Source: Bin5 sp965204705
GTDB lineage: Bacteria > Chloroflexota > Anaerolineae > Caldilineales > Caldilineaceae
Direction: 5' to 3'
NCBI GenBank assembly: GCA_965204705.1
Contig: OZ242006.1
Span: 2,666,001-2,730,000, forward strand
DNA length: 64,000 bases
Shown in pieces: positions 44,341 to 53,533 of the stretch. The translations under genes were made by a program, and so were the position numbers. Numbering within the stretch: position 1 is the first letter of the stretch; every line of letters starts with the position of its first letter. The notes under the pieces were generated by a model. It made no database searches and was not told where the DNA came from. It saw only the letters and a list, made by a program, of their open reading frames with translations.

Positions 44341-45273
44341 TCAGCAGATTATCCCCTTTTTCGCCTCGGGGCCGTGGGTAATCGGATTCTCGCCAATCCA
44401 TCGTTCGTCTACCGGTTCGGAGGCAAGTTGATAGCGCGTGTCGGTCGAAAGCCTCAAACGATTCGTTAGATTGTCCATGCTGGCGTGCATCGTGTACATA
44501 CTGAAAACCAGGAGGTCGCCTAGCTTGTAGTCGGTAGTCAACCAGCGACAATCTAGTTCCTCTCGCAAGGCAATTGCATCGTGAGAATATGTACCCATAC
44601 CTGACCCTTGCCAGCGCTTTTCTTCAGAATCCCCTTCTTTCGCCTCCGGTTCATTCGTACAGTAGACATCGACATCAGACTGGCCGTAGCTCGCCTTGAT
44701 TTTCTCCAGACGGTGAGAATTCTCCAGAATCATCAAGCCCCCCATTTCGCGGGGAATGTCTCCTAGCGGCATCCAGCTCGTACAGAGCTTTTTCGTGCCC
44801 CGGCCCATGAATACGATGTCATAGTGGGGGTTGGTAGCGGTCTCAGTACCGAACGACTTCACCCGACACCAGGTAAAGTCAAGGGGACGGACCGGCCCGC
44901 CGAGGAACTTCTCATAGAAGGCAATCATCGGCCCCGAAAACAGCGCTTGCCGCAGCGGTTCGTTGTCTTTGGAAAGCCCTACCATCTCCCTTGCCGACAC
45001 AGAGATTTCTCGCTTCGCGATCCCGTCGCACAGCGGGTAATCTGCGTCAATGAAGTCCAGGTCAGCCAGGTTTTCCAGCATCGTCTGCCGAGCGGCCGCT
45101 AACGTGTCGAGGTCTAGCAGACCGGGCAGATAGAGATATCCGTCGGCTTCAAATCTAGCCCTTAATTCATCGAAGTCACCAATTGAGTCCGCCGAAGAGC
45201 GTAACTCGCCGTAGCTCTCTGACGTAGTCTCCAGAGGCTTACCGTGAATGGAAAGCACATTGTCCCCCTTCAT
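44341..45273 (-). CDS. Phytanoyl-CoA dioxygenase (PhyH) family protein 2
   Basis: Fe(II)/2-oxoglutarate oxygenase, 310 aa. Iron ligands: HxD in NPHYDIVFMG and distal His in MYTMHASMDN; Arg in RLRLSTDTRYQ for 2-oxoglutarate. Between them is the usual DIPREMGGLMILENSHRL. Start at 45273 is supported by a GGAGGA box. It is the last gene of the 15-gene minus-strand locus, 143 nt after the NHL propeller gene. It differs clearly from the other three PhyH proteins in the window, so it is a separate subfamily rather than a recent duplicate. Confidence 0.9.
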   Translation of the reverse strand: MKGDNVLSIHGKPLETTSESYGELRSSADSIGDFDELRARFEADGYLYLPGLLDLDTLAAARQTMLENLADLDFIDADYPLCDGIAKREISVSAREMVGLSKDNEPLRQALFSGPMIAFYEKFLGGPVRPLDFTWCRVKSFGTETATNPHYDIVFMGRGTKKLCTSWMPLGDIPREMGGLMILENSHRLEKIKASYGQSDVDVYCTNEPEAKEGDSEEKRWQGSGMGTYSHDAIALREELDCRWLTTDYKLGDLLVFSMYTMHASMDNLTNRLRLSTDTRYQLASEPVDERWIGENPITHGPEAKKGIIC

Positions 45274-45416
45274 GCTGTCGTCCTCCGTTCTCCAGCGAAC
45301 TAAATCCAAGTGCAGGTCTTTCAGGCCAAAAAGGAATACGGGGTGGGAATCCAGAGGGACAGCGACCGCGAGCCGCTCTTGTCACTGCCGCTATGGGCGG
45401 AAATGTCAAGAGCGGT

Positions 45417-46388
45417 TCAGGTTCGAACATACTTCCTCAATACCCGCCAGTCCTTCGGCGTTGTCCCGTCCGGGTACGAGTGCGCCACCTCTCCCACGTA
45501 CAAATCACCGCGTGAATCGAACGCGATGTTGTGCGGACTGAAATAGCGATCGGAGCCATAGGGATCCCCCATCCCCCATTCGCTCAGGATCTTGCCGCTC
45601 AGATCTCGCACCGTGATCCGGGCCGGCGGATTGTCAAAGACCGGAATCTTCGTTTCACCCATAAAGATGCCTCCCACTTCGGCCACGTACATGTAATCGT
45701 CAGCGTCAATGCACATGTCGCAGGGCCACCAGATATCGTCCCACTGTCCGGTCTGTTCGCCATTCGAGTTGTAAAGCTGCATGCGCCGGTTCTGCCGGTC
45801 AGCAACGTATACTGTGCCGTCACGGTCGACGCAAACGTTGTGTGGCGTAACGAACTGGCCGGCTCCGGTGCCCGGTTCACCCCATGAAAACATCAGGTCG
45901 CCTTTGGCAGTAAATTTGTGCACGCGGGCATTGCCGTATCCGTCGGACACATAGAGTTCGCCCTCTGGCGAGAGTGCGATTCCAGTTGGGTAGTTGAAGG
46001 GCGGGCCGGCGCGCAATACCTCCTTTTGAACGTCCCAGATGTATCCTGTATCCGCAGGATTGTCGGCCGTCTCGATTGAAAGTAGGAGTTCGCCCTCGGG
46101 TGTGAACTTATGAACTGCATGGCCCCAGTCGTCGACACAATAGATCGAGTCGTCCGGGCCGACGATGATGTCGTGCGCCCGCTTGATCATCCCTTTACCC
46201 CACGAGCGCAGGAACTGCCCGTCACGGTCAAATACAATAATTGGGTGCTCACTTCGGCAGAAGACATAGACTCTGTCCTGGGAGTCTACTGCCACCCCCG
46301 GAACCTCTACGATATTCCAACCGTCAGGAACTTCACCCCAGCCTTCTACTTCCTCATAGACAAACTGGCCGCTACCCAGCTTCATCAT
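45417..46388 (-). CDS. NHL-repeat six-bladed beta-propeller protein
   Basis: 323 aa with about six NHL-type blades: VEVPGVAVDSQDRVYVFCR, HDIIVGPDDSIYCVD, TGIALSPEGELYVSDGYG, HNVCVDRDGTVYVADRQN, CDMCIDADDYMYVAEVG and HNIAFDSRGDLYVGEVA. Each has the D-G-YV pattern. It resembles the catalytic fold of peptidyl-alpha-hydroxyglycine amidating lyase, but no motif proves that activity. No signal peptide, so likely cytoplasmic. Between the ThDP enzyme (110 nt) and a PhyH gene (143 nt). It could be an accessory lactonase- or lyase-type enzyme or a binding protein in the locus. Confidence 0.8.
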   Translation of the reverse strand: MMKLGSGQFVYEEVEGWGEVPDGWNIVEVPGVAVDSQDRVYVFCRSEHPIIVFDRDGQFLRSWGKGMIKRAHDIIVGPDDSIYCVDDWGHAVHKFTPEGELLLSIETADNPADTGYIWDVQKEVLRAGPPFNYPTGIALSPEGELYVSDGYGNARVHKFTAKGDLMFSWGEPGTGAGQFVTPHNVCVDRDGTVYVADRQNRRMQLYNSNGEQTGQWDDIWWPCDMCIDADDYMYVAEVGGIFMGETKIPVFDNPPARITVRDLSGKILSEWGMGDPYGSDRYFSPHNIAFDSRGDLYVGEVAHSYPDGTTPKDWRVLRKYVRT

Positions 46389-46498
46389 CTCTTCCCTTCA
46401 TTCTGGTGGAAATGGCCCTAACGGCCATTCAGTGCTCTCACATCCAGCGATCCCCGAACACCGGACCGCCTCAGATCTCAGGCCGTACTAACGCCGCC

Positions 46499-48247
46499 TC
46501 AAACGCGCGGCCTGGGTGATATCTCATCTCTCTCCGGCTCGAACCACATCCCTGCGATTGGCGGCGGCACCGGATCCCGGGCGATTCGCATGTCAACCAC
46601 ACAAGGTCTGCCGCATTCCAAGGCGTAGCAAATCGCCTCTTCGATCTCCACATATTTGCTTATGGAAAGGCCTTCCGCCTTTAGCGACTTGGCCAAAGCT
46701 GCGTAGTCGGCGTTCTCACAAAACTCCGTGCCGACAATTTTTCCTCCGTAACTGGCCATCTGGCCTCCGCGAATTGCTCCAAGCGTCTGGTTATTGAACA
46801 CGATCCAGACGACAGGCAGCCCCCACTCGACTGCAGTAATCACCTCCTGGCAGACCATGAGAAAACCGCCGTCGCCAGTCACGCAGACGGCCGGAAAGTC
46901 AGGCCTTGCCAACTTGCCGCCAATGATGGAAGTAGGGCCAAAGCCCATCGGCGTCCAACCGCCTGGGTAGAGCAACCGGCGTGGGGAGTAAATTGGGAAA
47001 AAAGCGCCGAAATAGTGGTTGTGATCGCCCGTGTCCAACGAAAAGAGTATATCCCTCGGCAGGACGCGCCGCAGTTCCTCGACCACGCGCAGCGGCTCCA
47101 TGCCCTGATCGTCACTCTCGTGGTCAGGTATTTCCATGTGAAAACTGGACTTTACTCCCGCTGTTAGCTCCAAATTCGCAGGTCTGAATTTCGATTCCTC
47201 TTTCGTTGACAGCACAGCAAGCGTTTCCCGCAAAGTTGCCTTGGCGTCACCCAGCAGACCGACTTCCACCGGATAGGTTCGCCCAATCTGGTTGGCATCG
47301 ATATCGATCTGGATAAAGCGATTCTGCTCCACGAACGGCATGCCTTCTGTCCACCAACAGGTCGACAGATCGGAAAAGCTGAAACCTATGACCAGCACGA
47401 CATCGGCATGTTGCCGGATCATCTCATGCGCGCTCGGGTGCCCGAGCCAGCCCACCATGCCCAGACTCAGCGGGTGGTCCTCTGCCAGGATTCCTTTGGC
47501 GGCGTAAGAGGTAGCTACCGGCGCCCCCAGAAACTCAGCCAGTTCCAGAATCTCAGGCCCCGCGTCGGCGAGGACTGCACCGTAGCCGGCAACAATGACC
47601 GGGTTGGCTGCACTGAGCAGGGCCTCTGCGGCTCTCGCCACTGCTTGCGCATCGGCTCGAACGCGCCCTGCGTAACCGAAGCGGTCAGGGTCGGGAATTT
47701 CGTCAAAGTCGTGGAATGCGGCCTGCATGTCCCACGGGATTTCAACGGCGACCGGCCCAGGATTGCCACCGCGCGCGAGCGCGCAGGCTTTGCGTACAAT
47801 CTCAGGAATCAGATCGGGGTGCTGAACCTGCCACACCTTCTTCACGACCGGTTGCAAGACCTGCACAAAGCTCTGGTCGGGCATGCCGTAAAAGGGGCTG
47901 GTCTCCTGCAACTGGCCCCGGCCAACCCAGCGCGATATTACGCCGCCAAAAATGGCCAGTACCGGACTGGAAGCGGCTGCGGCTGAAGCCAGCCCCATCA
48001 CCATGTTGGCCGGCCCAGGCCCAACCGAAGCGCAGCAGACGCCTAGATTCCCGGAAATGCGGGCATACCCGTCCGCGATATGCGCAGCCGCCTGTTCATG
48101 GCGCGTCAATTTGAAATCGATCTGAGCCGAATCGTAAATCGCGTCCAGTATATTGGTATTTCCGTGCCCGGGGTGGCCAAAAATGTGCCTGACCCCTTCA
48201 AGTTCCAGCGCTCTGATCAATGCCTCGGCGCAGCGCATTTGAGCCAT
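46499..48247 (-). CDS. Thiamine-diphosphate-dependent enzyme (acetolactate synthase/decarboxylase-like)
   Basis: 582 aa, three-domain POX/AHAS-type fold. The catalytic Glu that activates ThDP is in TRHEQAAAHIADGYAR (near 50). The ThDP/Mg signature runs from GDGGFLM to FNNQTLG near the C-terminal third. The central domain (about 190-330) has the FAD/ADP-type fold seen in the family. Related enzymes include acetolactate synthase, benzoylformate decarboxylase, oxalyl-CoA decarboxylase and sulfoacetaldehyde acetyltransferase. No regulatory (small) subunit lies nearby, which argues against a biosynthetic AHAS. Within this locus a catabolic 2-oxoacid decarboxylase or lyase is the better guess. Confidence 0.85.
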   Translation of the reverse strand: MAQMRCAEALIRALELEGVRHIFGHPGHGNTNILDAIYDSAQIDFKLTRHEQAAAHIADGYARISGNLGVCCASVGPGPANMVMGLASAAAASSPVLAIFGGVISRWVGRGQLQETSPFYGMPDQSFVQVLQPVVKKVWQVQHPDLIPEIVRKACALARGGNPGPVAVEIPWDMQAAFHDFDEIPDPDRFGYAGRVRADAQAVARAAEALLSAANPVIVAGYGAVLADAGPEILELAEFLGAPVATSYAAKGILAEDHPLSLGMVGWLGHPSAHEMIRQHADVVLVIGFSFSDLSTCWWTEGMPFVEQNRFIQIDIDANQIGRTYPVEVGLLGDAKATLRETLAVLSTKEESKFRPANLELTAGVKSSFHMEIPDHESDDQGMEPLRVVEELRRVLPRDILFSLDTGDHNHYFGAFFPIYSPRRLLYPGGWTPMGFGPTSIIGGKLARPDFPAVCVTGDGGFLMVCQEVITAVEWGLPVVWIVFNNQTLGAIRGGQMASYGGKIVGTEFCENADYAALAKSLKAEGLSISKYVEIEEAICYALECGRPCVVDMRIARDPVPPPIAGMWFEPERDEISPRPRV

Positions 48248-48340
48248 AGTTTCAGTCCATGAGACGATTCCATTTCGTCAGTTCTTCGTCACTAAGAAGA
48301 ACAATGCAACAGCGACCATGATACTCAGCGAAGAAAGACC

Positions 48341-49174
48341 TCAATGTGTTTCAGGCGCCCCGTATGGGCTATCAATGTATTTGCCTACGTTCTCGTTCAG
48401 CGGCCATCCCTGTCCCCCTGCCAGCGCAAAAGAGTCCAACCTGCCGTGCAACCAGAAAAACATCTCTGCCGCGTCGTTGCAGTCGCGGAACTGCTCTCGA
48501 AAAGTTGGATCCTCCAGCTTGTAGTTCGCCGTAGCAATGTCGAAATCAGGCTCCCGGATCCAGTCTCGGTGAGGCGCCTCAGTGCGCCAGTAGTTGTATT
48601 TGAGCAGATTGCGCAAACCTGACCCGCTGGCGACAGAACGCCGGTGCCATATCGAGTAGACCGTGAGGAAGATAGTTCCTGCCGGCGCAGCCGCCCGGTA
48701 GGCACCGCGAATGCCACCATAGTGACCCATCTTCCTGGACAATGAAAAGAGGAAATGTGACCCGGGCAGCAACTCTGTGGGCCCCAGATCAAGAGGACAG
48801 TCTTCCGGATAGTAGAAGACCTGCAGATAGTCTAGTGCAGGACCATGCTTGGAGTTGCCATCCCTATGCCAGCCTTGGGCCGGCGAAGGGCAGTTAACGC
48901 GGTGGTTACTCATTATGATCGGCAACCCGAAGTTCTGACCCAACAATGAACGAATCGCTCCTGCAGCCTGGTCGTTCAGAATCACATTGTCGATAAACCA
49001 GTCCTCCGACAGGATCTCCGACGGTTCATGCGACGGATACTGGTCCAGGAATTCAACTGTGCGACGGTTGATGTTGTCAGGTACGACCCCTTCCAACACC
49101 AGAAAACCATTTTTGCAAAAATCCAATACCTGAGAGTCCTTCAGGCCTGGACGGCAAGAGTGCGTTCTCTTCAT
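48341..49174 (-). CDS. Phytanoyl-CoA dioxygenase (PhyH) family protein 3
   Basis: Fe(II)/2-oxoglutarate oxygenase, 277 aa from the ATG at 49174, which follows a GGGAGG box. Iron ligands: HxD in GWHRDGNSKHG and distal His in SIWHRRSVAS; Arg in GLRNLLKYNYW. The stretch LGPTELLPGSHFLF is the usual core strand. It follows the fourth PhyH gene by 124 nt. Low similarity to its neighbour suggests a different substrate or a different position on the same substrate. Confidence 0.9.
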   Translation of the reverse strand: MKRTHSCRPGLKDSQVLDFCKNGFLVLEGVVPDNINRRTVEFLDQYPSHEPSEILSEDWFIDNVILNDQAAGAIRSLLGQNFGLPIIMSNHRVNCPSPAQGWHRDGNSKHGPALDYLQVFYYPEDCPLDLGPTELLPGSHFLFSLSRKMGHYGGIRGAYRAAAPAGTIFLTVYSIWHRRSVASGSGLRNLLKYNYWRTEAPHRDWIREPDFDIATANYKLEDPTFREQFRDCNDAAEMFFWLHGRLDSFALAGGQGWPLNENVGKYIDSPYGAPETH

Positions 49175-49298
49175 GATTAGCCTCCCCACATCAATAACGG
49201 AAGTCGTCCCCTAATAAAGTGAGTACTCTCGTCGGTAAGCGAATTGGATTGGCTGGACGGTTTGGTAGCGAACTGCCGCTTCCGGCCTGACCGTTTCG

Positions 49299-50060
49299 TC
49301 AGTTTCGCTGTTCGTATATGTCTACACGCTCTCTCGCGACTCGTGTACGCGTCAGTTTCTGTAACTCTGGGGGCATGCGGTCGAAAGTCTCTGGCCAGAC
49401 GGGCTGATGACCGCCTTCCCGGGCCAGGTTCCACCACGGCGGATAGTAGGCGATGTTCAATGCCATTCTGTGCTGATCAATAGTCGTATTGGCGCCGTTG
49501 GCATGCCACACGCCTCCATGCCACAAAAAGACGGAGCCGCGTGGGCCTGTTATCGGCAAGAGACGCTTGTCGTCAGCCTTCATTCCCCGCGGCGGACGGC
49601 GGCGCAAACGGTGGCTGGTGGGCATTATGCGCGTTGCCCCGATCTCTTCGGTGAAGTCGGTCATCATCCAAATCGAATTGATCATCCAGGGCGTGTCAGG
49701 TAGAAGCTCTGGCAGGTCCTGAGCCGAGTCAGTATGGACTCCGCCAGCTGGTGCGCCCGGCTTGACCCACTTCGAACAGGCCTCCGCCAGTCGAATGTCT
49801 TCACCAAGAAAGTGCCTGACCACAGAAAGTACATCTGGATGGGCAGCGCAGGTCCAACTCGAGTCATCAAGATTCAAGAGGCCGAAAAGCGTCTGGTAAA
49901 GATCTTCGTTCGGGTCCTGAAAGTAGTCGCGATTGCTGGGATCCTCATGCAATGCGAAGAACTTCTCCGCCATACGCTCGGCCAGTTCTGCCGGGATCGC
50001 CTCTTCCAGCAGGCAGTACCCGAATAGATCCAGATGTTCAATAGCCTCTTGTACGCTCAC
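49299..50060 (-). CDS. Phytanoyl-CoA dioxygenase (PhyH) family protein 4
   Basis: Fe(II)/2-oxoglutarate oxygenase, 253 aa. Iron ligands: HxD in GGVHTDSAQD and distal His in VWHANGANTT; Arg in HRMALNIAYYPP. Core motif GATRIMPTSHRLRRRPP. It starts at GTG 50060, 34 nt after the 120-aa gene, so probably the same transcript. The segment WHANGAN resembles that of PhyH protein 1 (WHGTGAN), which may be its nearest relative here. Confidence 0.9.
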   Translation of the reverse strand: MSVQEAIEHLDLFGYCLLEEAIPAELAERMAEKFFALHEDPSNRDYFQDPNEDLYQTLFGLLNLDDSSWTCAAHPDVLSVVRHFLGEDIRLAEACSKWVKPGAPAGGVHTDSAQDLPELLPDTPWMINSIWMMTDFTEEIGATRIMPTSHRLRRRPPRGMKADDKRLLPITGPRGSVFLWHGGVWHANGANTTIDQHRMALNIAYYPPWWNLAREGGHQPVWPETFDRMPPELQKLTRTRVARERVDIYEQRN

Positions 50061-50094
50061 GTCTTTCTGTCCCTTCTTCCTTCAGGATACTGTT

Positions 50095-50457
50095 TCACCG
50101 CTCCAGTATAAACTCGCAACCAAGGCCGTACGTCCTTGTTTCATCCAACAAGAGTGCCAAATTGGGAAACTGGACCACCCTCCACCCATCTCGAATTGCC
50201 TCCAGAACAGTCTGGTAAGGCCAGTCTTCCGGGTCCGGAATCTCTTCGGCAATCTCGCCGTTCTCCATCAGCAACATGCCATGCACCTGGCTCTCTAAAG
50301 AGGTGCTGACGGCTTGCAGATAGAGGATGTCCTGGCACCTTTCATCTCTGCATTGGGCTGTTTCCAGCGCCGAACGCAGCATCTCTTCGCTGAGTGATCC
50401 GTCCTGATAGGCTACGATACATCCTTCAAGCTGTTGCTCCAGTGTTTTTCCGGTCAT
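50095..50457 (-). CDS. Hypothetical protein, 120 aa
   Basis: Small acidic soluble protein, mostly helical in the first half (LEQQLEGCIVAYQDGSLSEE), then EDWPYQTVLEAIRDGWRVVQFPNLALLLDE. It contains three Cys residues but no metal-binding pattern. Unrecognised family. Gaps of 85 nt upstream and 34 nt downstream put it within the 15-gene locus, so it may be a small partner or regulator of one of the enzymes. Confidence 0.6.
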   Translation of the reverse strand: MTGKTLEQQLEGCIVAYQDGSLSEEMLRSALETAQCRDERCQDILYLQAVSTSLESQVHGMLLMENGEIAEEIPDPEDWPYQTVLEAIRDGWRVVQFPNLALLLDETRTYGLGCEFILER

Positions 50458-50542
50458 CGGGCGTCTGTCCTTTCGAATCGAACTTGCCAGTGGACTGTCC
50501 TCTGAAGCCGTCTAGTTCTGAAGGTCAGAAAATTAACCGCTC

Positions 50543-51463
50543 TCAACCGTACACGTGAAGGGCAGTTTCTCCCAGGATCTGCGCCTGTTCGCGGGGAGAA
50601 AGGAAAGCTGTGTGGTTCTTCGCCAGATCGACATACTGTCGGTAAGTTGCATGCAGCAACGTTCCCGGCTGGTCCGTTCCCCACATTACTTTGTGCGCGC
50701 CTATCCGGTCAACTGCCAGCCGGAGGTATCGTTCCACGCTTGGGAAGGGATAGCCCTCTTCCTGGACAAATGCAATCAGCGAAGCGCAGTCAAACCAGAG
50801 ATTGTGCAACAGGCCCAAATCAACCTGCTCCTCCCAAAGTTTCCACTTTTCAGGCTGTGATTCTGCTTCAGGCCTTGGCTGACCCAGGTGGGCAATCACG
50901 ATTCTCAAGTGAGGGTGCCGAACCGCGATGTTTCGCACAGCCTCCGTCTGATAGGAGCGACTGCCTATCCCGCCCAAGTCGAGGACCAGAACCAGGCCGC
51001 GGCTCTCAAGCTCTTGCCACAACCAATCAAGGTCGGGGTCTCCGAGCTGAGCTTCCGGGTGGATGCCGCACAGGCCGGAAGGAACAGAGCACTCCAGCTT
51101 GACAGCACAGAAGCCGGGCGAGGCCAGCGTTGTTTCAAAGGTCTGGCGGCTCTCGGCTAACCAGGGATCGAAGTACGCGGCGCACGCCAACCTTTCAGGG
51201 TACCGACGGAGCGCTTCTATAGCATACTGATTGCACTCGCCGTACATTGGACCCTGTAACAGGACCGCTCTTTCCACGCCCCCCCAATCCAGATTAGCCA
51301 GGAGTTGCTCCGGTGAATAAGCCAGTCCTTCGCCCATGGGCAGCGTAACCTGAACCTCTTCGCCGCCGATCATGGCTCGCCCATATCCGGTCCCTCTTGT
51401 CGGGCCGGCGCCGTTCTGGCCATGGATACGAGGAAATATGTGGCTATGGGCGTCAACGATCAT
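50543..51463 (-). CDS. Amidohydrolase 2-family metal-dependent hydrolase
   Basis: TIM-barrel hydrolase/decarboxylase of the ACMSD-like amidohydrolase 2 group, 306 aa. Metal-site motifs: DAHSHIFPR at the N-terminus, His in VIAHLGQP, Asp in MWGTDQPG near 270. LVLDLGGIGSRSY supplies another strand. Family members cleave lactones, amides or decarboxylate aromatic-type acids. In the locus it lies between an alcohol dehydrogenase and a small unknown protein. A lactonase or decarboxylase role is plausible but not shown. Confidence 0.87.
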   Translation of the reverse strand: MIVDAHSHIFPRIHGQNGAGPTRGTGYGRAMIGGEEVQVTLPMGEGLAYSPEQLLANLDWGGVERAVLLQGPMYGECNQYAIEALRRYPERLACAAYFDPWLAESRQTFETTLASPGFCAVKLECSVPSGLCGIHPEAQLGDPDLDWLWQELESRGLVLVLDLGGIGSRSYQTEAVRNIAVRHPHLRIVIAHLGQPRPEAESQPEKWKLWEEQVDLGLLHNLWFDCASLIAFVQEEGYPFPSVERYLRLAVDRIGAHKVMWGTDQPGTLLHATYRQYVDLAKNHTAFLSPREQAQILGETALHVYG

Positions 51464-51535
51464 GGTGCATACCAGGGATGAAAGTTAATCAGCTACTGTT
51501 TGCGCAGCACTGCGAGATTAGCCCGGGCTGCCGCA

Positions 51536-52585
51536 TTATGCCTCCTCCATGGCTCGCAGCCCTGCAGGAGTCAAGAGTACGATTCGACCCAGGTTGTCGC
51601 CGGAACGCAGAACCGCAAGAGCCTCATTGGCGTTTTCCATAGGAAAGGTCTGTGTCACAATCGTCCTGATCTTTCCGGATGCTGTCAGCTGGGAAACATC
51701 AATCAAGTCCTGCTTTCGCCCCGCCCGCGTGCCAATAATCTCCAACTCGTTTTGGGCAAGGTATTTTCCCTCAACCGGGTAGTGATCGGGCGTGTAACCG
51801 ACAATGACCATCCGTCCACCATGCCGTAACGACTCGATTCCGGTCGCCATTGTTTCCGTCCGGCCAACGATGTCTATCACACAGTCAACGCCGAGCCCAT
51901 CAGTCAGACCCCGTACCGTTGCGGATAGTTCGCCGTTCCCCGGATCGAGCAGTTCATTCGCGCCGAGCTGACGCGCCCACTCCCGTTTCGCCTCTGAGAG
52001 TTCTACGGCCAGAACACGTGCTCCGGCGGCATTTGCCAACTGGACGGCAATCGAACCGACCCCCCCGACTCCTAGAATCAATACCGACTCGCCCAGGTGT
52101 AGCCGGGCGCGATCGATGGCATGGTAAGCTGTCATGCCCGCATCGCAACAAACCGCACCATCCGGCCATGAGATCCCATCCGGCAAGTGCACAAGCTGGT
52201 GGCCGGGAACGGCCACGTATTCTGCATAACCGCCATGGCGGTCCTTGGCGCCCAGTACGCCGCCCATGTTTACGCAGATCTGTTCCCGGAATGAACGGCA
52301 GGGAAGGCAGTTCCCACAGGTGGTAAAGTTGTAGACTATAACCCTGTCGCCCTCTTCGAATCCGGTTACGCGGTAACCCACTTCCGTGACCACCCCTGCG
52401 ACTTCATGCCCCATGACGAAAGGCAGTTCTGGCGTATACCCGAAACCGTCCAAGAGCTTGAGGTCGGTACCGTCGATTCCGCAAGCCATGACCTGCACTA
52501 ACACCTCGTCTGGCTCGGGGCTGGGCGTAGTGACCTCCTGCCATTCCAAAGGCTGTTTGAATGCACGCAATATAGCCGCTCTCAC
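51536..52585 (-). CDS. Zinc-containing alcohol dehydrogenase family protein
   Basis: Medium-chain dehydrogenase/reductase, 349 aa. Catalytic zinc region CGIDGTDLK and GHEVAGVV; structural zinc with four Cys in CGNCLPCRSFREQIC; Rossmann motif LGVGGVGSIAVQLA near 168. The style matches threonine dehydrogenase or sorbitol/polyol dehydrogenase-like members. Start is GTG at 52585 with GGAGG seven bases upstream. Would oxidise a secondary alcohol of the locus substrate with NAD(P). Confidence 0.9.
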   Translation of the reverse strand: MRAAILRAFKQPLEWQEVTTPSPEPDEVLVQVMACGIDGTDLKLLDGFGYTPELPFVMGHEVAGVVTEVGYRVTGFEEGDRVIVYNFTTCGNCLPCRSFREQICVNMGGVLGAKDRHGGYAEYVAVPGHQLVHLPDGISWPDGAVCCDAGMTAYHAIDRARLHLGESVLILGVGGVGSIAVQLANAAGARVLAVELSEAKREWARQLGANELLDPGNGELSATVRGLTDGLGVDCVIDIVGRTETMATGIESLRHGGRMVIVGYTPDHYPVEGKYLAQNELEIIGTRAGRKQDLIDVSQLTASGKIRTIVTQTFPMENANEALAVLRSGDNLGRIVLLTPAGLRAMEEA

Positions 52586-52651
52586 AGCGAAGCCTCCAGT
52601 CTTGTCGGTTGAGGCGAGTTTCCGTTCACACAGCTTTGCCTCAGGTTGCCC

Positions 52652-53500
52652 TCATCCTCGCGCGAGAATGGCATCCACAAAGGCCTTGCCATCCGCCAGG
52701 ACCTGCAAAGGCCTGTCCGGGTAGCCCCATGCCATCGCTTCATACTCGATGGAAATGTAGCCCGAAAATCCCTTGCGGACCATTGCGGTTATCAGGCTGT
52801 CAAAGTCGATGTCACCCTCACCTAACGGTGGAAAGCCGAAATCCTCACTGTTGCCGCGGGCGTCCTTGGCGTGCATATGCTTTACTCGGTCGCCCAGCGC
52901 GAGGTATGCGCCAAGTACCGAGTCGCCGCGAACATGGTAGTGAGCAGGATCAAAAAGTACGCCCAGACCCTCTAATCCAGGTGTTGAAAGCAACCGTTGC
53001 AATCGAGCCAGGTTGTGGACCAGCGAGCCGTACGGGCTGGCTGCCTCGATCAGGATCATCACGCCCAGACGCTCGGAATCCGCCGCCAGGTCGCGCATCG
53101 CTTCCAGGCACCAATCCCAATACGTACTTTCCCAGCCGTAAAAGAGCTTGACCCCGCATCCACTGATAACGTAGGGAACCTCCATATCGGAGGCCAGCTG
53201 CAACCCGCCGCGGATAAACTCGGTGTTCTGTCGCCGAACTTCCGGGTCACCGTGAATAACATTCGTGTGAGCATTCAGAGCGCCGATAGCGATGCCCGCA
53301 CTTTGCGCATAGTCACGCACAGCGCGCCGTCTCCCTGCGTCTGCGCCCGAGTCCATATGCGGCTTGGGAGGGGGAATGAACGGCGGCGCCAGCTCGAGGC
53401 TGATGTCGATCGCCTGGTACCCCTGATCCGCCAGTATATCGATCGACTCTTCGACGCTGTATGTGTGCAATAGACCGGAATTGCAGCTCAGGCCTTTCAT
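52652..53500 (-). CDS. Xylose isomerase-like TIM-barrel protein (sugar phosphate isomerase/epimerase)
   Basis: 282 aa, AP_endonuc_2-type TIM barrel. Likely metal ligands: Glu in LIEAASPYG, Asp and His in LFDPAHYHV, His in HMHAKD and Glu in YISIEYEAM. Family members epimerise or isomerise sugars, keto sugars or inosose. It is placed between the BKACE-like and alcohol dehydrogenase genes (33- and 66-nt gaps). The start has a GGAGG box. An isomerase next to a dehydrogenase would fit breakdown of a polyol or sugar-like compound. Confidence 0.87.
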   Translation of the reverse strand: MKGLSCNSGLLHTYSVEESIDILADQGYQAIDISLELAPPFIPPPKPHMDSGADAGRRRAVRDYAQSAGIAIGALNAHTNVIHGDPEVRRQNTEFIRGGLQLASDMEVPYVISGCGVKLFYGWESTYWDWCLEAMRDLAADSERLGVMILIEAASPYGSLVHNLARLQRLLSTPGLEGLGVLFDPAHYHVRGDSVLGAYLALGDRVKHMHAKDARGNSEDFGFPPLGEGDIDFDSLITAMVRKGFSGYISIEYEAMAWGYPDRPLQVLADGKAFVDAILARG

Positions 53501-53533
53501 AATTCCTCCAATTGCCGTTCTTCGTGATACCGC

